In this document: in pieces, positions 22,697 through 35,500 of the stretch
How positions within the stretch are numbered: position 1 is the first letter of the stretch
Layout of the letters: each line of letters begins with the position of its first letter
DNA from: Apiotrichum sp. Y4204
Taxonomy: Eukaryota > Basidiomycota > Tremellomycetes > Trichosporonales > Trichosporonaceae
NCBI GenBank assembly: GCA_025531455.1
Contig: JAMYHL010000046.1
Coordinates: 186,001-250,000, forward strand
Direction of reading: 5' to 3'
Length of the DNA: 64,000 nucleotides
The notes under the pieces: model-generated
Database searches by the model: none
Told to the model about the DNA's origin: nothing
What the model saw: the letters and a program-made list of their open reading frames with translations, nothing else
Translations under genes and position numbers: made by a program

Positions 22697-24602
22697 CGCA
22701 GAGTAGCGACCAAGGAGCAAACGAGGTGCGGCCGCTTTACTATGTGCTGCACGTTTATTGAAGCTTAAGCGGGTCTAAGTCGTAGGTTGGTGCGATCGCG
22801 ATCAAGCTATCAAGTTGTACAGATACGATTGATTCCCATAGAACATGACGATCAAAGAGACTACTAGGGAACAGTTCTGCTGAGAGCCGTCCACTTGCCG
22901 TCCACTTTGCTTCACAATCACGATTCCACGATAATGAGCCATGGTCCACGACCAACACGTCTTCTGTCCTCTGCGCACAGGTCAGCAGCAGCCCACTGCG
23001 GCTGTCCCCTGCGCGGCATGTGCGGGCCGCTAGACTGACGCCCGAGGGCTTACGCTCAACGCTGGACCCGCCACGACGCGGGATGCGCACAATGCACAGA
23101 GCTGCGGCTGGGGGATGTGAGCGAGTCACACCAGTCACCGTTTGTGCAAGCTGTGCAGGTCAATGTCGCGGACATGCGATCGTGGTTTTGCGGCCGGGGG
23201 ATCCGACTTTCGAGGATCCGCAGAACGCGGCCGCGACGAGGAGTCTCTCGATCTCTCAGAGCACGGACTCTCTGTCCTGCGCACAGCGTCCCCCCCGGTC
23301 TTCTTGAGCTTCATAAAGCGATCAAGCCCCGCTTCGCTCTGCAATGGCAACTCGGCTGATCGTGTCGCCTGACGACAACTCGGCCCGGGTGGACATGTGA
23401 TGGGCGCATACCGGCCCGCCCCGGATTGCTGCATCGACATCTGCCAGACGCGGTTTGTGGCAACACTGCCCCCTGAACCAGAACGCTTCGTGCAAAGCTT
23501 CGTTGGAAGGCTGGCGCTCAGGCAGGAGTGTCAGTGCAGCTACAGTCACCGCGACGGGACTTGTGAGACATGGGGCTTGTGGCCTTGTGGACGCTGCTTC
23601 ATGTGTTACCTTGGGAATGCGGGATAACGGCACAGGCTTCACGGATCGAGTGGCAGAAAGAATGCTGTTGTGCAGATGTTCAGATACTGCGGCCCAGAAT
23701 GCCAATCTTCTCGGTTGCTTGTTTGCTCCCATCGCGGAGGCAGGGGCTGTGCATCGAGCAGTGCATCGCAGTGTGGAGATGCACAGTGGGGCTCTGTCGT
23801 CGTGCATGCTTCTCGTCGACCAGAGCACCTGTTGCCGTGGCGGAATGGCGACGACCCGCAACTCTATCCCCACACTGGGTGGGCACACGACGACAGCAAG
23901 ACAGCTGTTGATAATTTGTCGGTCCGCCTTCCGCCAGGGACATCGTAACAGTCAAGCATATCCATCCAAGCATATCGCGACAAAGGCTACAGAAAAGCCG
24001 CGGCACGTTCCGAGGAACAGTTCTGTGTCTGATGACCTGCTGATTCCCTAGAGGACCTGGCAACAGTTCGTCTCCGTCGGAATGTTCATAGCTGTTGTCC
24101 TTGCGTCCGCCGCGCACGCGCTGTTTCTCTTGTTCTTTCATTCGTCGCCGAGTGACGCATCTGTTTCACCAAATAGCCGGCTCGAGAGACCCACTCGAGC
24201 AAGGCTGAGCCCACCCGGCCCACCGCGCTCGGCAGCCAGTCGTTGTCACCCGCGCGCATCGTCGAGGCTCGTCGGAACCGGCAGCTGACAGCTGACACAC
24301 GTTACTGACAGCTGGACAGCTGTCCAGCTGCCGAGGCTGTCCAGGTTTCCAGGCGTGATGGAGGCACATGGGGACCCGCGACCCGCGCCTCTCGTCGTAA
24401 TCTTGTTATGCTTGGTTCTCACCCCTTTCCAGTTCCTGTCGGGCTGAAGACACTGAGCGACGCTGCGGCGGCACATGCGCGATCACAACCTCCCAAGGCG
24501 TCCTCTGACAACCAGCGATTCCAGCGACAGCACCGGGATGCGCGGGTACATAAGCAGAAGCATACCACGGCCGCCCGCCCGCACCCATCCCCGCCATCCA
24601 CC
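22697..24602. other. Intergenic, no gene seen
   Basis: About 1.9 kb. Several GC-rich frames cross it on both strands (for example 23322-23888 minus), but none shows motifs, signal peptides or splice chains. No RNA gene found. Confidence 0.4.
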
Positions 24603-26159
24603 ATGAGCTTCTACCTCCCCATCATCGACAAGCCTGAGATCCAGCTGAAGAACCCCGCCGTCTCGTTCCGCAAGGGCGGGAGCCGCGGCGGCGGCGGTGG
24701 CGGCAGCGGCGTCTCGCTCGACCCATACCAGATTGCGGCCGTCGTGTGGTGTGTCGCGGTGAGTTGACGAGCACTGCAAACCACCCCCGCTGACCGCCAG
24801 TGGGCGCTCCTCGGCCTCGTTGCCATCTCCCGCGTGTGCAGCCGGCACTACCGCTCGTGGGTGCTCGCCTTCCCGATCCTCACGGCCTTTTTCTTAGTCA
24901 TCGGTTTTGCCAGCGTTGCTGCTCGCTTCCGCCGTAAGTATCCAAATGGGAGATCAGGGCCGCGGCAGACGACACGGAGATGAGTCTCTCGGTCGTCTGC
25001 CGTCACCGGTGGTGCAGGATGCCGCATGGGGTCGGTGTTTTGTCCGCGGATACACTATTTTGTATCTGGACGTGATCGTTCCGCTTCCAAACTGCATCGC
25101 GCGTCATACTCTGAGCAACACCCATCGTCTACGCTGCTGACTCTGGCAGATTCCTATGTGTTTACCATCCTTGGGACGATGCTGGCGTACATGACCCTCC
25201 TGTCCGTGGCGCTCGATGCGGGGCGCCATTCTGCACGCGTCGCCGGACGCGAAGGGCGCGGCAAGATCCTCGTCATCGCGGCGGGTGTCGGCTACTTCTT
25301 CATGGTGCTCTATGCTCTGCTGACAGCGCCCAACCACCTGATCACATCCCACACTTTTACCCGCGTCGATTCTTGGAACTTCGACGCCACGGTGAACCCC
25401 GGCTGGGCAGCGTCAGTAATCTTTCAGGCGCTGTTCCAGCTCGGCACGATCATCATCTCCTTTGTGATCTGGGGCATGGGTCTTACTTATCGCGGCATGA
25501 GCAAGATCCACAGGACCGTCTTTCCAATTGCCGGCGTGCTGCTGTTCATCTCGTGGATCTCGGACATTCTCAGCGTCGGCGCAATGGTGGCCTTCAATGA
25601 GAGTATACTCGAGATCAAAGTCGCGAACGCCATCTATTATGCGTGGACTATTCTCTTCATGTTCCTTTCGATGGCCGCCATTGTCGGTTTCTGGACGCCC
25701 AACACCGACGCTGCCAACATCAACGCACCGCTCTCGCCCTCCAACGTGCCCTACAAGATTGACACGAACGGTAGCTTCAACGGCAGCACGTCCACCCCAG
25801 GCCCTCAGCAGCAGCAGCAGCAGCTCATGTACCAGCCCCAGATGGCGTATATGCAGCAGCCTGGCCAGCCGGGCCAGCCGGGCCAGCCGGGCATGCAGCC
25901 GCAGACGGCCTACATGCAGCCGGGCCAGCCAGGTCAAATGGGCCAACCGATGATGATGCAGGGCCAGCCAATGGGCCAACACAGCCAGCAGTACGGCCAG
26001 CAGTACGGCCAGCCGATGATGATGCAGCCCCAGCAGTTCCAGCAGTATCCGCAACAATACATATACGTCCAGCAGCCCGGCCAGCAGTCGCCCCAGCTCC
26101 AGCCCCAGCAGTCGCCCCCGCTCGCCCACTCGCCCGCCCCGCACCAGCAACTGCAGTGA
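24603..26159 (+). CDS. Seven-TM membrane protein with Gln/Pro/Gly-rich tail
   Basis: Three exons (24603-24758, 24801-24933, 25150-26159) give 432 residues; I do not recognise the family. A Gly-rich loop precedes the first helix. Seven hydrophobic segments can be counted, including WVLAFPILTAFFLVIGFASV, YVFTILGTMLAYMTLLSVAL, ILVIAAGVGYFFMVLYALLT and AIYYAWTILFMFLSMAAIVG. After the last helix comes a tail of about 150 residues dominated by Gln, Pro, Gly, Met and Tyr, with QPGQPGQPG and MMMQGQPMGQ repeats. The layout is like a receptor with a disordered cytosolic tail, but no known fungal GPCR signature is visible. Confidence 0.82.
25855..25990 (+). repeat. CAGCCGGGC-type repeats encoding QPG units
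   Basis: Nine-base units CAGCCGGGC repeat tandemly and then in scattered form, encoding Gln-Pro-Gly in the tail of the seven-TM protein. Confidence 0.65.
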
Positions 26160-27548
26160 TGAAACCAAAGTAAAGATGGACATTGTGGCGCCACGGATGG
26201 TATAAGATACAACGATACCAATGTTAGTAGTCAGTAATGTAGTTCTGTCCCATGGATACCGTATGTTCTTGTAATCGATAGGGCGCATGGTCACTGTAGA
26301 GTATCCTGCTTCCCCTGGTACCGTGCTACTATGCTGAGCGCAACACCACGACTACAATCTGCAGGGGCATCGTGACCGGTGAGAGCAAATGAGGGAATCT
26401 CACCTTTCCATCAGAGCCGAACGAATAGACTTGGCCGTGTGGGGACCCGGAAGAAACCGACGATAAGCCAAGAAGCGCCATTCGTACCATCTATGAGCGA
26501 GAGGATTGGCGCAACATCTCCGTGGGACGAAAGCTGTCTGGTTCCTACACGGTATTCCTCCCCCAAAACCCATTCCAAAGATATGGACAGTCTGCAGGTC
26601 TCGACCGCCGACCCACCCCGCTCAATCCCGGAACCTCTCGCCGAGCAACAGGCGCCGAAATAGAAGTGCACGTGAGCGATGCGGTGCGCTCGCGATCTCG
26701 CGATCACTACCACAATCCGATGTTAGAGTTCGGGTATGGGATCCGCGGCACCGAGCTCGAGACCCCACGTATAGGACATGTGCACCGTCGAAAAAACTGA
26801 GAACAGCAAGCTCTGAGCTTTGAGCTTCGAGGTCGCTGGAAGCTCGAGCTGGGTGGGTTGAAGGTTTGGTGTGCTCCATTTATATCACTCCATTTGGCTC
26901 TGGCTCTGGCTCTGGCTCGGCACTAACTAGCACCACACACTGGTCATTGTGCGATGGAGATTGAGCGTTCCGAGTCTCATTCCCAGGGCCGAGACGGCGA
27001 GGCTGAGGCAATGCTCAACACTCTGGCATGAAGCGACAGACTCCGGATCAGAGTACGTACGCAACTCATCTTCGGCGACATAACCCTCCCCTCTGCCGTG
27101 CAATCTCTGCTCTGCGGTGTCTCTCCCCTCCGCGCTCCCGAGCCGCACCCGTGCCTGGACTCCCGACGACCGAGAATGGCAGCCGCTGGCAGATCGCTCT
27201 CGTAAACATCGTAAGCCGCGCCATACCTTGCAGTCTTGCAGCCGGCGCTTTACAGCGTCAACGCACCAGATCTAGACAGCTTTGTGTAACGGTTTTCGAC
27301 TCCAACTCTACTAGGAACGGAACTGAGGCGTTTAGCCCCACCAGCACGCCGCTATACCAATGTGTCCGTACAAAGGCAGAGTCAGCATGCTGCCCAGGGG
27401 CTGCCGGCATCGCTGGGGTCGAAGTTTGGAACCTGCAACGAGCGGGACGGCACAAGGAATGCGCTGCACGAGTGACAGCTTTGTCGATGTTTCGTCTACT
27501 CACTCAACTCTGATCTTCGTCTTATCCATCTCTCACTCACTCGTCTGT
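26160..27548. other. Intergenic, no gene seen
   Basis: About 1.4 kb. It holds a four-copy TGGCTC repeat (26895-26918) and frames without support. Promoter of the downstream surface-protein gene is expected here. Confidence 0.4.
26895..26918. repeat. Hexamer TGGCTC in four tandem copies
   Basis: Four perfect copies of TGGCTC in an otherwise non-coding stretch, just after a TTTATATC element. Confidence 0.7.
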
Positions 27549-28290
27549 ATGCTCCTCCCCCTCGTACTGCTCGCGGCCGCGGCCGCGGCCTCTGCCGCCG
27601 CCCAGTCCTCGGCGAGCGCGGCAAGGGAAACGACACAGTTTGTGACGACCACCGTCTCGGCGCAGATGTCGGCCGCGACCGGCGTCAACACGATGCAGAC
27701 GGGCGACGTCGCCAGCCGCGTAAAGCTCCTCCAGGGGCTGGAATACGCTTCTCTCCAGGCGCTCGCACACACGTCCTTTGAGGTGCCCTCGGGAGAAAAG
27801 TATCTCGTAGAAGGAACCCCGAACGCGATCCAGTTTGAGGGGATCGTGCCGCGCAAGCGCCCGCTCGCGATCATGCTCGGCCGCCCGCAGTCGCCCCCCA
27901 ACAACGGGACGATCGCGCGCCAGCTCAACGTCCTCCCCCTCGAGTTGGATACCGCGTATGCTGGCGCGAATTCTACAGTCTTCAAATGTCCCGACGAAGC
28001 GTGCACCCCGCGAACGGGATACTTTATCGCCGCGATCGATACCGACTGCTTCAAGAACACGTCTGTCCCCATCCAGGGCTGTGAGTGCGGAGGTTTACAA
28101 CCTCGGCTATCCCTTGTTCCATCTAACAGCAGGCATATGGGCCGTCTCGGAGCACTTCGAGTACAAGCCCCCCGGCACGCCGCTTAGCCTCGCCGTCCCT
28201 GCGCGCCCGGGATCCGGCGCGACGGCACGGCACGCGTCTCTCACCGTGATCGCGCTCGGCGCCGTTGCCGTCTCCGTGCTTGTCCTCTAG
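27549..28290 (+). CDS. Small secreted, probably GPI-anchored surface protein
   Basis: Two exons (27549-28080, 28133-28290) give 229 residues. The N-terminus is a strong signal peptide (MLLPLVLLAAAAAASAAA). Mature chain has three possible N-glycosylation sites (NNGT, NST, NTS) and a cluster of cysteines: CPDEAC, then two more, the last made by the splice junction (QG-C-IWAV). The C-terminus ends with a small-residue region and a hydrophobic stretch (LTVIALGAVAVSVLVL) with no basic tail, which fits a GPI-attachment signal. No family is recognised. The call rests on topology only. Confidence 0.8.
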
Positions 28291-29506
28291 ACACTGTAGT
28301 GAAGGACTCTGGACTTTGGATGACCGTCTGTAGAGCTTAGAACTTGATAGTATGAATCCGGGCGGCTGCCCTAATACCCCCTTCTGGGTTGAACCGGTCG
28401 TTGCGGGATTGTTGCGCAGGCTTTCGTTATCACTGTGTCACTGATGTAGGAGACAGCCGCTGTTCAGTTGTCGTACCGGTCGTCAGAAAGGGGATCACAT
28501 TTCATCATCATCGACTCTGGTGGGGGCGTTCAGCGATGGGGTACAAGTTTTCACGATAGTGTTCTACGACCGCACAATGTTGTCAGCAGATACGTCCACT
28601 CACGCTTCAGCTGGACGCATTGTTGTTCTTCTTACACAAATAGTCTCGCCTTGCTCGGTGCAACACTCCATCTTCTCTTCTCAATATGGGCCGTTCATCA
28701 TCGGAGTCAGCATGAGAAAAGGCAACGGAGAAGGATCCATCATCTCACACGGCGTCGCACACGCTATCACCGGCGCTGTCGGCATCATGCTCGACGGCGT
28801 CCTAGTCTCCGCTACTATCACGATCTACGCGCAATCATTGAGGTTGTTAAGCACTAGCCATCAGTAGTCCATTGACCAGGCTCCGGGAAATCTGATATCC
28901 GACACGAAGCGCGACAAGTGCAAGCGCGTCGAGCCGAATCGGCTCCCAGGGTCACACATTGAGCCCTGCCGCCACGAAACACGAATGAAAGAGGTGGAGC
29001 CGTGTAGCGGGGATGAAATGCAATGCAGCGATGATAAGTATTCCGACACTCGTGCATGCCGTGCAGCATGTGAATCGTCGTGGAGAGCGGTGAGCGAGTG
29101 CTGTGGAAGACCGAGCTAAGCGGGACATGAGATGAGCAGGTGGTTTTTGTTGTTGTTGTTTGTGTTGTTGACATCCCAACGTCGTTTCAGGAACCTTTGC
29201 CGGACAGCGAGCGTGACTTTGTTCTTGTCACTCCCTCTCTCTCCCTCTCCATCCGATGGACGCCATCGGGCCGGCGCCGCTGCTCTGCTGCTCGTCGATG
29301 CTGTTGTCGGCGTCGTGCTGAGTTGTAGACTGTACAATATCTGAAAAGAACAAGATACAACGTGCTTTGACGATTTATCACGATAACACGATACGCAAAC
29401 ACGAGATACGCGCGATAACATCCACTTGTCACCCAACAGCCCACCCCGCTCTCCACCTCTCCCTCTCTCCACATCTCCTTCATCTCATCCCTCGCCCCTC
29501 CATCGC
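28291..29506. other. Intergenic, no gene seen
   Basis: About 1.2 kb. Small frames on both strands show no convincing protein. T/C-rich tracts near 29220-29330 and 29460-29500 precede the next gene and fit a promoter and leader. Confidence 0.4.
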
Positions 29507-31665
29507 ATGTTCACCCCGCTCTCGACCGGCTCCGAGCGCGCGCAGGACCGGCTGTGGGGTACGTCCAGCATCAGACGAGATGACGCTTGACTGACGCGTG
29601 TGCAACCTTCTGTTCCTCCCTCCACTTTGACTCTTCTCGGCTCTCCGATTCCTCCTCCTCAGAACGCGACCGCACCCTCTCGACGCGCAAGGCGCGCGCG
29701 CGCGCGCCGCTACCAATCTCCCCGCGCGGTCACCGCACGCGTCCGCCGAGCAGAGCGCCCCCGTCACCGACCGCGCGCGTCCCCTCGGGACTAACGACGA
29801 GCCCGCGCCTCGCCCCGTGGCGGCGGCACGTGAGTACCACCGAAGATGATCCAGACGACTCGTGGTGGCAGCTCTTCTTCCGCGTTAGTATCCTCTGCTA
29901 CTGCTACTCCCTCTGACGGCAGCCATCCCGCAGGACAGTGGACGGCTGGCTGTCCTCCTTCTGGAAACGCCATTTCGTGCTCACCGTCCTACCATGCCTC
30001 GCGGTCTGGCTCTGGGTTGCGCTCCCGTTCCCCGTCAATGACCCGTACAAGGACTCACCCTTGCCGGACATGCCGTCGTGGCCGCGCCCGCCGTGGCCTG
30101 GCGGCGGGGGAGAAGAACCCGATGCAGAGGTGCTCCCCCTCGACGTCAACTTTTACTTCTTCCTCTTCTGGTGAGTGCAGAAGCTGGGCAGGACTGATAG
30201 CAGGTACTTTGGCGCATATCTCGCCGTGGCGCTGTTCTTCATCACGAATCTCTTTAGTCTATACCGTCTCAGTACGTATGTCTCGTCTCGGCCGACTGAC
30301 TCCAGACTGGTGGCCGGCACGGCTCGGCGGCAAGACGACGTACGCGCTCATCTGGGGACTCACTCTCGCGATCGGCCTCGCCGCACATCACCTCGACCTC
30401 TTTGGCCTCCGACGGCGGTGGAGAGACAAGGACCCCGCGGACGGGTTCGACTGGGAGCGCAAGAGTGAGTCTGAACACACCGTTTTAGTGCATGCCGGGA
30501 TACCACTTACAATAGCCTTCTGGGTCATGCTCTCGTTTGCGGCGATGCACATTCCGGCGCTGGCCTGCTTCTCGAAACTCAAGAGCGATAAGCGGCACGT
30601 GTACCGGCACGCCCAGCCCATCGTGCAGACGTGAGCCTCCGCACGACAGCTAATACTCACCACAGATTCTTCGGGCAGTCGTTTCGCCGTATCCCGTCGA
30701 GCTGGGTGCGCTTCCTGTGGTTCATGGTGTGTCTCGCCATTGCGGCATTCTCCCTCATTGCGGGGCAGGCGTACGCGAGCCTCTTTCTCTCGACGCTCCC
30801 GCACACGAGTCTCGATGCGGGAACGTGGGTGTGGTCGTGGATCATCAGTGAGTGCCCGACTGTTCCTTCCTTCTCTCTCTAACGGCAGCCGTACAAGTCC
30901 TCGGGCAAATCTCATTCTTCATCATCGGCTCAAAGGTGCGCTCCCGCGCACTCCTGTTCCTCTACAAGCTCTTCTTCCAACTCGTCTACCACGTATTTTA
31001 CCGCAACCTCTTTGCGCGGCTCCGCAGCCCCTCGCAGTTCGCTACAGTTCAGCTGTTGTCCTCCATCGGTGTCATCATCCTCTTTCCGGTCCAGATGACG
31101 CAGGTGTACCACCGCGCACTCCAGATCCTCGTTGGTTATCCACTCACATGGGTAAGCTATCGTACGCGGTTTTAAGCTTACATCAGGCGGAGCACGTCGA
31201 GACCGTCGCCGTCACGTTCTACTGCCGCGGCCTCGCGCAAAACACGACCATGCTCGGCTTCCTCGGTGAGCATGCTGTGGCCGTGGACTAGCACTGATCC
31301 CACCAGGCTGGCTCAGCATCCTTCATTTTGGGCCAAACTCGCAGATCTACCCATTCTTCAAGTTTGCGCCGACGGACGAGGACCCATATACCTTCCCAAT
31401 GACATTCGTCGCGTCGTGTGCGGTGTGGGTGAGTCAAGGAGTAGCGCGGCCTTTCCACGACAACTCTGACTGACGCCAGTCCTTGGAGCTGGCCAGCTCG
31501 TTCATCGCGCGGCAGGTGATGCGGCGCGCGTTCGGTGTGTTTGTCACGCGCACAGGCCTCGACGAGATGCGCGAGTATCCCGAGCTCGTACCAGCGTGCG
31601 GGTGGGCCTCGGTGCACGTCTCGATGAACATTTTGCTGTTCCTCATCCGCCTCAACTTCCGCTAA
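29507..31665 (+). CDS. Polytopic membrane protein of unknown function
   Basis: About ten short exons give roughly 580 residues. The first exon is 29507-29558. The N-terminal 80 residues are Arg/Pro/Ser-rich and end in an acidic patch (TTEDDPDDSWW). At least nine hydrophobic segments follow, among them HFVLTVLPCLAVWLWVALPF, AYLAVALFFITNLFSLY, TYALIWGLTLAIGLA, FLWFMVCLAIAAFSLIAG and VQLLSSIGVIILFPVQMT. Each intron restores the frame with a clear CAG acceptor. A 24-nt stretch at 30465-30488 looks like an intron but is in frame if kept. No transporter or channel motif is recognised; an ion channel or lipid-handling protein cannot be excluded. Confidence 0.8.
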
Positions 31666-31942
31666 AATATCACAATCTGAAAAGGACCCAGCGTCTAGCT
31701 TATAAGAGTACATCTCTGTTCTACCACATATACACAGGTTGCGCGCCGTTATAATGTTGAATAATGTTGTTATGCAGGTTACATTACAGGCCGTGGCCGG
31801 GGCTGTAGCGGTGGGTGGGGATTTATGCGTTGCGATTTGATGGTGTAGGCAACGGCGCGCAAGAAAGGAGGGAGCGAAGTGAAAAGACGACGAGACGAAA
31901 GAAACGCCTAAGAAACAAAACACACGGGCAGCTGGGCAGCTG
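31666..31942. other. Convergent spacer
   Basis: Short AT-richer spacer between two convergent genes. No feature beyond expected 3' ends. Confidence 0.4.
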
Positions 31943-32521
31943 TTACGAGATCACCCCGGTGCTGACCTCGCACGGCGTACCGACGCTCTGCCGGCGGGTG
32001 ACGAGCTGGACGGGGACGGGAAGCTCGGGGTACGCGTCGCGGAAGTGTGATCCCGCAAGCGGGCGGCGCGGCTTGGCCGAGAGAGTGGCTGGGGCCGGGG
32101 TGTGCAGCTCATGACTGACGTAGGGGGCACACGGGCACGGCTCTGCGCTCTCGCGCTCGCGCTTTGCCGCCCACTGGACAGACCACGCCTCGTCGACGCG
32201 CCACTCGTCGTCAAAGTGGTAGAACACATGATCGTGGGTGACCCGCGAACTGGTCCCGCTCGGCGAGGGGATCTCGATATCGAGGCGGACCGCGAGCGTG
32301 CGTTTCCCCGCATCAGCAACGACCATGTGTGCGGTAAACACGCTCCCGGCGCCAGCGAGGCGGGCGAATCCCTGTGGCGAGAACCGGCGCCCATTGAGGG
32401 ACACGCGCGGCGCGATAAATGTGCCCAGATTACTCCACAGGCGCGTGTTCATGATCCGCAGAAACGCGCGAAAGTGCGCGGTCAGGTCGGCCGAGGTCGT
32501 GATTTGCCTGTTGGTCGGCAT
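31943..32521 (-). CDS. NTF2/SnoaL-like fold protein
   Basis: A single exon encodes 192 residues. The N-terminal 130 residues look like a SnoaL/NTF2-type cone: an opening helix (ADLTAHFRAFLRIMNTRLW), a strand region FIAPRVSLNGRRFSPQGFARL, paired strands around TLAVRLDIEIPSP and HDHVFYHFDDEWRVDEAWSVQ. The last 60 residues are Pro/Ala/Arg-rich and probably disordered. Proteins of this fold include small isomerases and many uncharacterised fungal proteins; no catalytic set can be assigned. The single-exon structure is unusual beside its intron-rich neighbours. Confidence 0.72.
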   Translation of the reverse strand: MPTNRQITTSADLTAHFRAFLRIMNTRLWSNLGTFIAPRVSLNGRRFSPQGFARLAGAGSVFTAHMVVADAGKRTLAVRLDIEIPSPSGTSSRVTHDHVFYHFDDEWRVDEAWSVQWAAKRERESAEPCPCAPYVSHELHTPAPATLSAKPRRPLAGSHFRDAYPELPVPVQLVTRRQSVGTPCEVSTGVIS

Positions 32522-35500
32522 CGTGGATGTGGGGAAGTGGCGAGTGAGTCGGAGATGAAGATTGGAGTGTTTTAATGTTATACACTACTGAGCTCGGAAT
32601 ATGTACTGCAAGCTGCCAGGAGATGGCCGGCGATGGAGTGGAGATGCCGAGAGGGCTGATCGTGACGCGTGCCGTCTGTCAGATGGGCAACTGTCGCAGG
32701 CCCAATGCTAATGCTGCGCTCGGAGAAGACTGCGCGGCGACGTAAAGCCGAGTGCTTGGAATGCTCGGAGCGGGAATCGGTGTGGAATGTGTGGTAATGT
32801 CGGCGTCGTTGGAGGTCTTGGGAGCCTCGATTCGGGAAATACCGAGTAAACTCTGGAGCTCTTGTGGTGCGCGATACGTGATCCAAGCAAGTGATCTAGC
32901 AGTGATCTATGCTCCCTAATCGATAGAGGTGAATGTCGTTCACTTGGAGCCGCTGAGATATGTGATGGGCTGCTGATAGATGCTACTGGTGGTGCCCGTC
33001 GGGGGCTGTCCCGACTTTATACAATGCCGGTGCTGATGGGGAGCTCAAAGCTGCGAGCTTGGCGTCTTCATGCAAAGACGCGATGCGATATATGAGACGG
33101 GGGAGACGAGATCGGGGTGATTATCCGAGACTTACTCGAGTGGGGTCTTATAGAACCCACTCGGAGAGATGCAATGTCGATCCTTTTCAACCCACCATGC
33201 AATTCTTCTTTTCCAGTCGATCACGGCAGAGCACAATCAGAGCACAATCAGAGCATAATTACACAATCTGCGCAATCTCTGCATCTTGTTTTCTCTTGTC
33301 TCTCCCCAGATCAAGGTCCTGCTGTAATGCCCCCCGGTACCTGGCCCCACCCTCTCTCTTTCGTCTCGGGGTCTAAATCCCCCTCTCCTCTCCTTGGATG
33401 ACGTTAAAGTCACACTAGAGCGACGAACAACCAAAGAAACCTCAGAGTCTCGAGCTTGATGAGCCTCTGAACCTTGGCGTCCCTGCGTCCAAAAGCCCAG
33501 GTCGGCCGCGAACGACAGCCTCCAGAGCTCGGGAGCTCTTGGAGCGCCGTTTTGGCTCTTCCTCTCGAGTCAAACTTGTTTCCAAGCCCTGGGGACGGAA
33601 ATATCCCCCACCTCTTGGACGCATCTCCACTCTCTCTCCCTGTCACATGTTCTGCGCGTTGCTCCCATCTTCCGATCAGCCGATCGCGCTGAGAGATACT
33701 TGCTGCATTTTTACTCTTCTGCTCTCTGGGATTCGGTCTAGTCCGACCCCTCCGCCCCGCCCCGCTCTCAACATCCGACCCGACGGCAGCGGCCCAAAAT
33801 ACCTCGCGGCGCGTGAATGCGTGAAGATAACAGTCGGTGGCGCTGCTGATCGCCGAGTATTCTGCGGACATTGCGCACCAGAGCTCATTAGAGGCGTAAA
33901 GCTACAACCTACACTTTGCTGCGCTTGGTTTGCCCCCGGCTATCGGATCTATCTGGTCATCAGCCGTTCGCAGTGGGCCGAGACAGCGAGGTTCGGCGAG
34001 GATGACGACGCAGCGACGAGAGATGCGAGAGATTCACTCCACGACCGATGCAAGTTTGTACAGTACAGCGTCGCAGGTCGCAGCTTTGCAAGCTCGATGC
34101 CGAGGTCGCCCTCGCGGTGCGTGGAGGAAACAAGTGGGGCCATGACGTCCATGCCGTAATTCCCGATGCCGTCAGCCCGGTACTGGAAAGAAAAAATGTA
34201 CCTGTTTGCAGACATTGCTCTCACATTGTTATCCGTTATCCAAGCGAGCGACAAGGTTATCACGCTTTGAGTACAGTAGCAGTCATCTGATCTATCCGAG
34301 ACTACTGGTTCGGAAGTATTGATTGCAGTACGATAAGACATCGAGGTGATCTGCAGCCTTCAACAATTCAACAAGGGTGGTACAGCACTCGTGGTCTGAG
34401 AATCAGCCATGCCGTACCGAGATGCCGTCTGAGTTGCAGTAGTAGCTTAGTAGAACGAGGTGCATGGATGTGGTACTTTCTTGGCGCCCAGCCAGCGATT
34501 CCCCGCGCCCAGCTCCGAACCCACCCCAGCCGGTCCCGCTCCATCGCTGCTCCCTCCCTGATCCCATTAGCCCGAACAACTCCACCCCGACAACCAATCG
34601 CCTGGTGGCGGCCGGACATCGAGCGGTGGAGAGCACGCGGTGCCCGGTGGGGAGCGCGCAGCGCGCAGCTCATCCTTACTGTTCCTCCAAGCACTGGGAG
34701 TGGTGGAGGTGGGAGGTGAAGGCCGTGGATCCCGTCGTGGACGTGTGGATGCCTGTGTGAGAATATTGACGTCAGTCCCCCGGGCCTCGCCGGGCCTTGT
34801 TGGTGGGAAGTCTTGAGACAGAAGGGCACCACTCGCGACCACTCGTGCCAGCGCGGCCACCACCGCGTCCCTGCTGCGTATCAGTGACGTCGATCGCGTC
34901 GCGCGTGGCGACCCGACCCGCGGGTGGTGGAGCCGCGCTCCGCTCCAATAAGTACTACCACAAGTCTCCCGATCCAACGTTCCTGATACACGTTTCTGTT
35001 TGTTCCGTGAAACCCGATGACAGGCGGCGATGGCGCAATGCATGTTCATAAGGGTGTGGAGGCGGATGTCGCCTGTTGTCGCCTCCAGGCAAGGCGGGGA
35101 CGACGCGGTCGCGGTGGAGGTGGCAGGCGGCTGGCGTGTCCTGGCAGCTGGCAGTGGCTGGCTGGCCAGTGAGCATGTGCAGCCGCAGCGAGCTACGAGC
35201 AAGCGTGCAATCGATAACGGGAGATGTTCAATGTCCAGCTTGCCGCATAGTGTCGCCTACATCATCGTGATCTCACGACGATCATCGAAGTTGTAGGAGT
35301 AGGTTTAATGGGATCCCAAGGTTGGTTTCATTCCTCGGCAGCCCGGCATGCAGCGGCACGACGGCACGACGGCATGTTCGGCGAGCCCAGGCTCGCTTGT
35401 AGCCATGATGCGATGAGATGTGGGGTGGACATGTGGGTCGGAGTAGAGGTCAGATGAGGTATGTATGGCCGATGCGCATCTTCCCATCCTCATCCAGCTT

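Noticed and set aside
22755..23888. Minus-strand frames of 127 and 188 codons in the gap after the acyltransferase
   Set aside because: Rich in Arg, Ser, Cys and Thr without hydrophobic periodicity or family motifs.
28383..28405. Sequence resembling a tRNA B box (GGTTCAACCC on the minus strand)
   Set aside because: No A box or foldable acceptor stem at the right distance.
33949..34341. Minus-strand frame with NYGMDVMAPLVSSTHREGDLG, slightly protein-like
   Set aside because: No family motif, no splice neighbours and a doubtful start; chance frames of this length are common here.
34368..35202. Overlapping minus-strand frames of 154 and 211 codons
   Set aside because: No motifs, no consistent splice sites, and Arg/Thr/Ser/Pro-heavy composition expected by chance.
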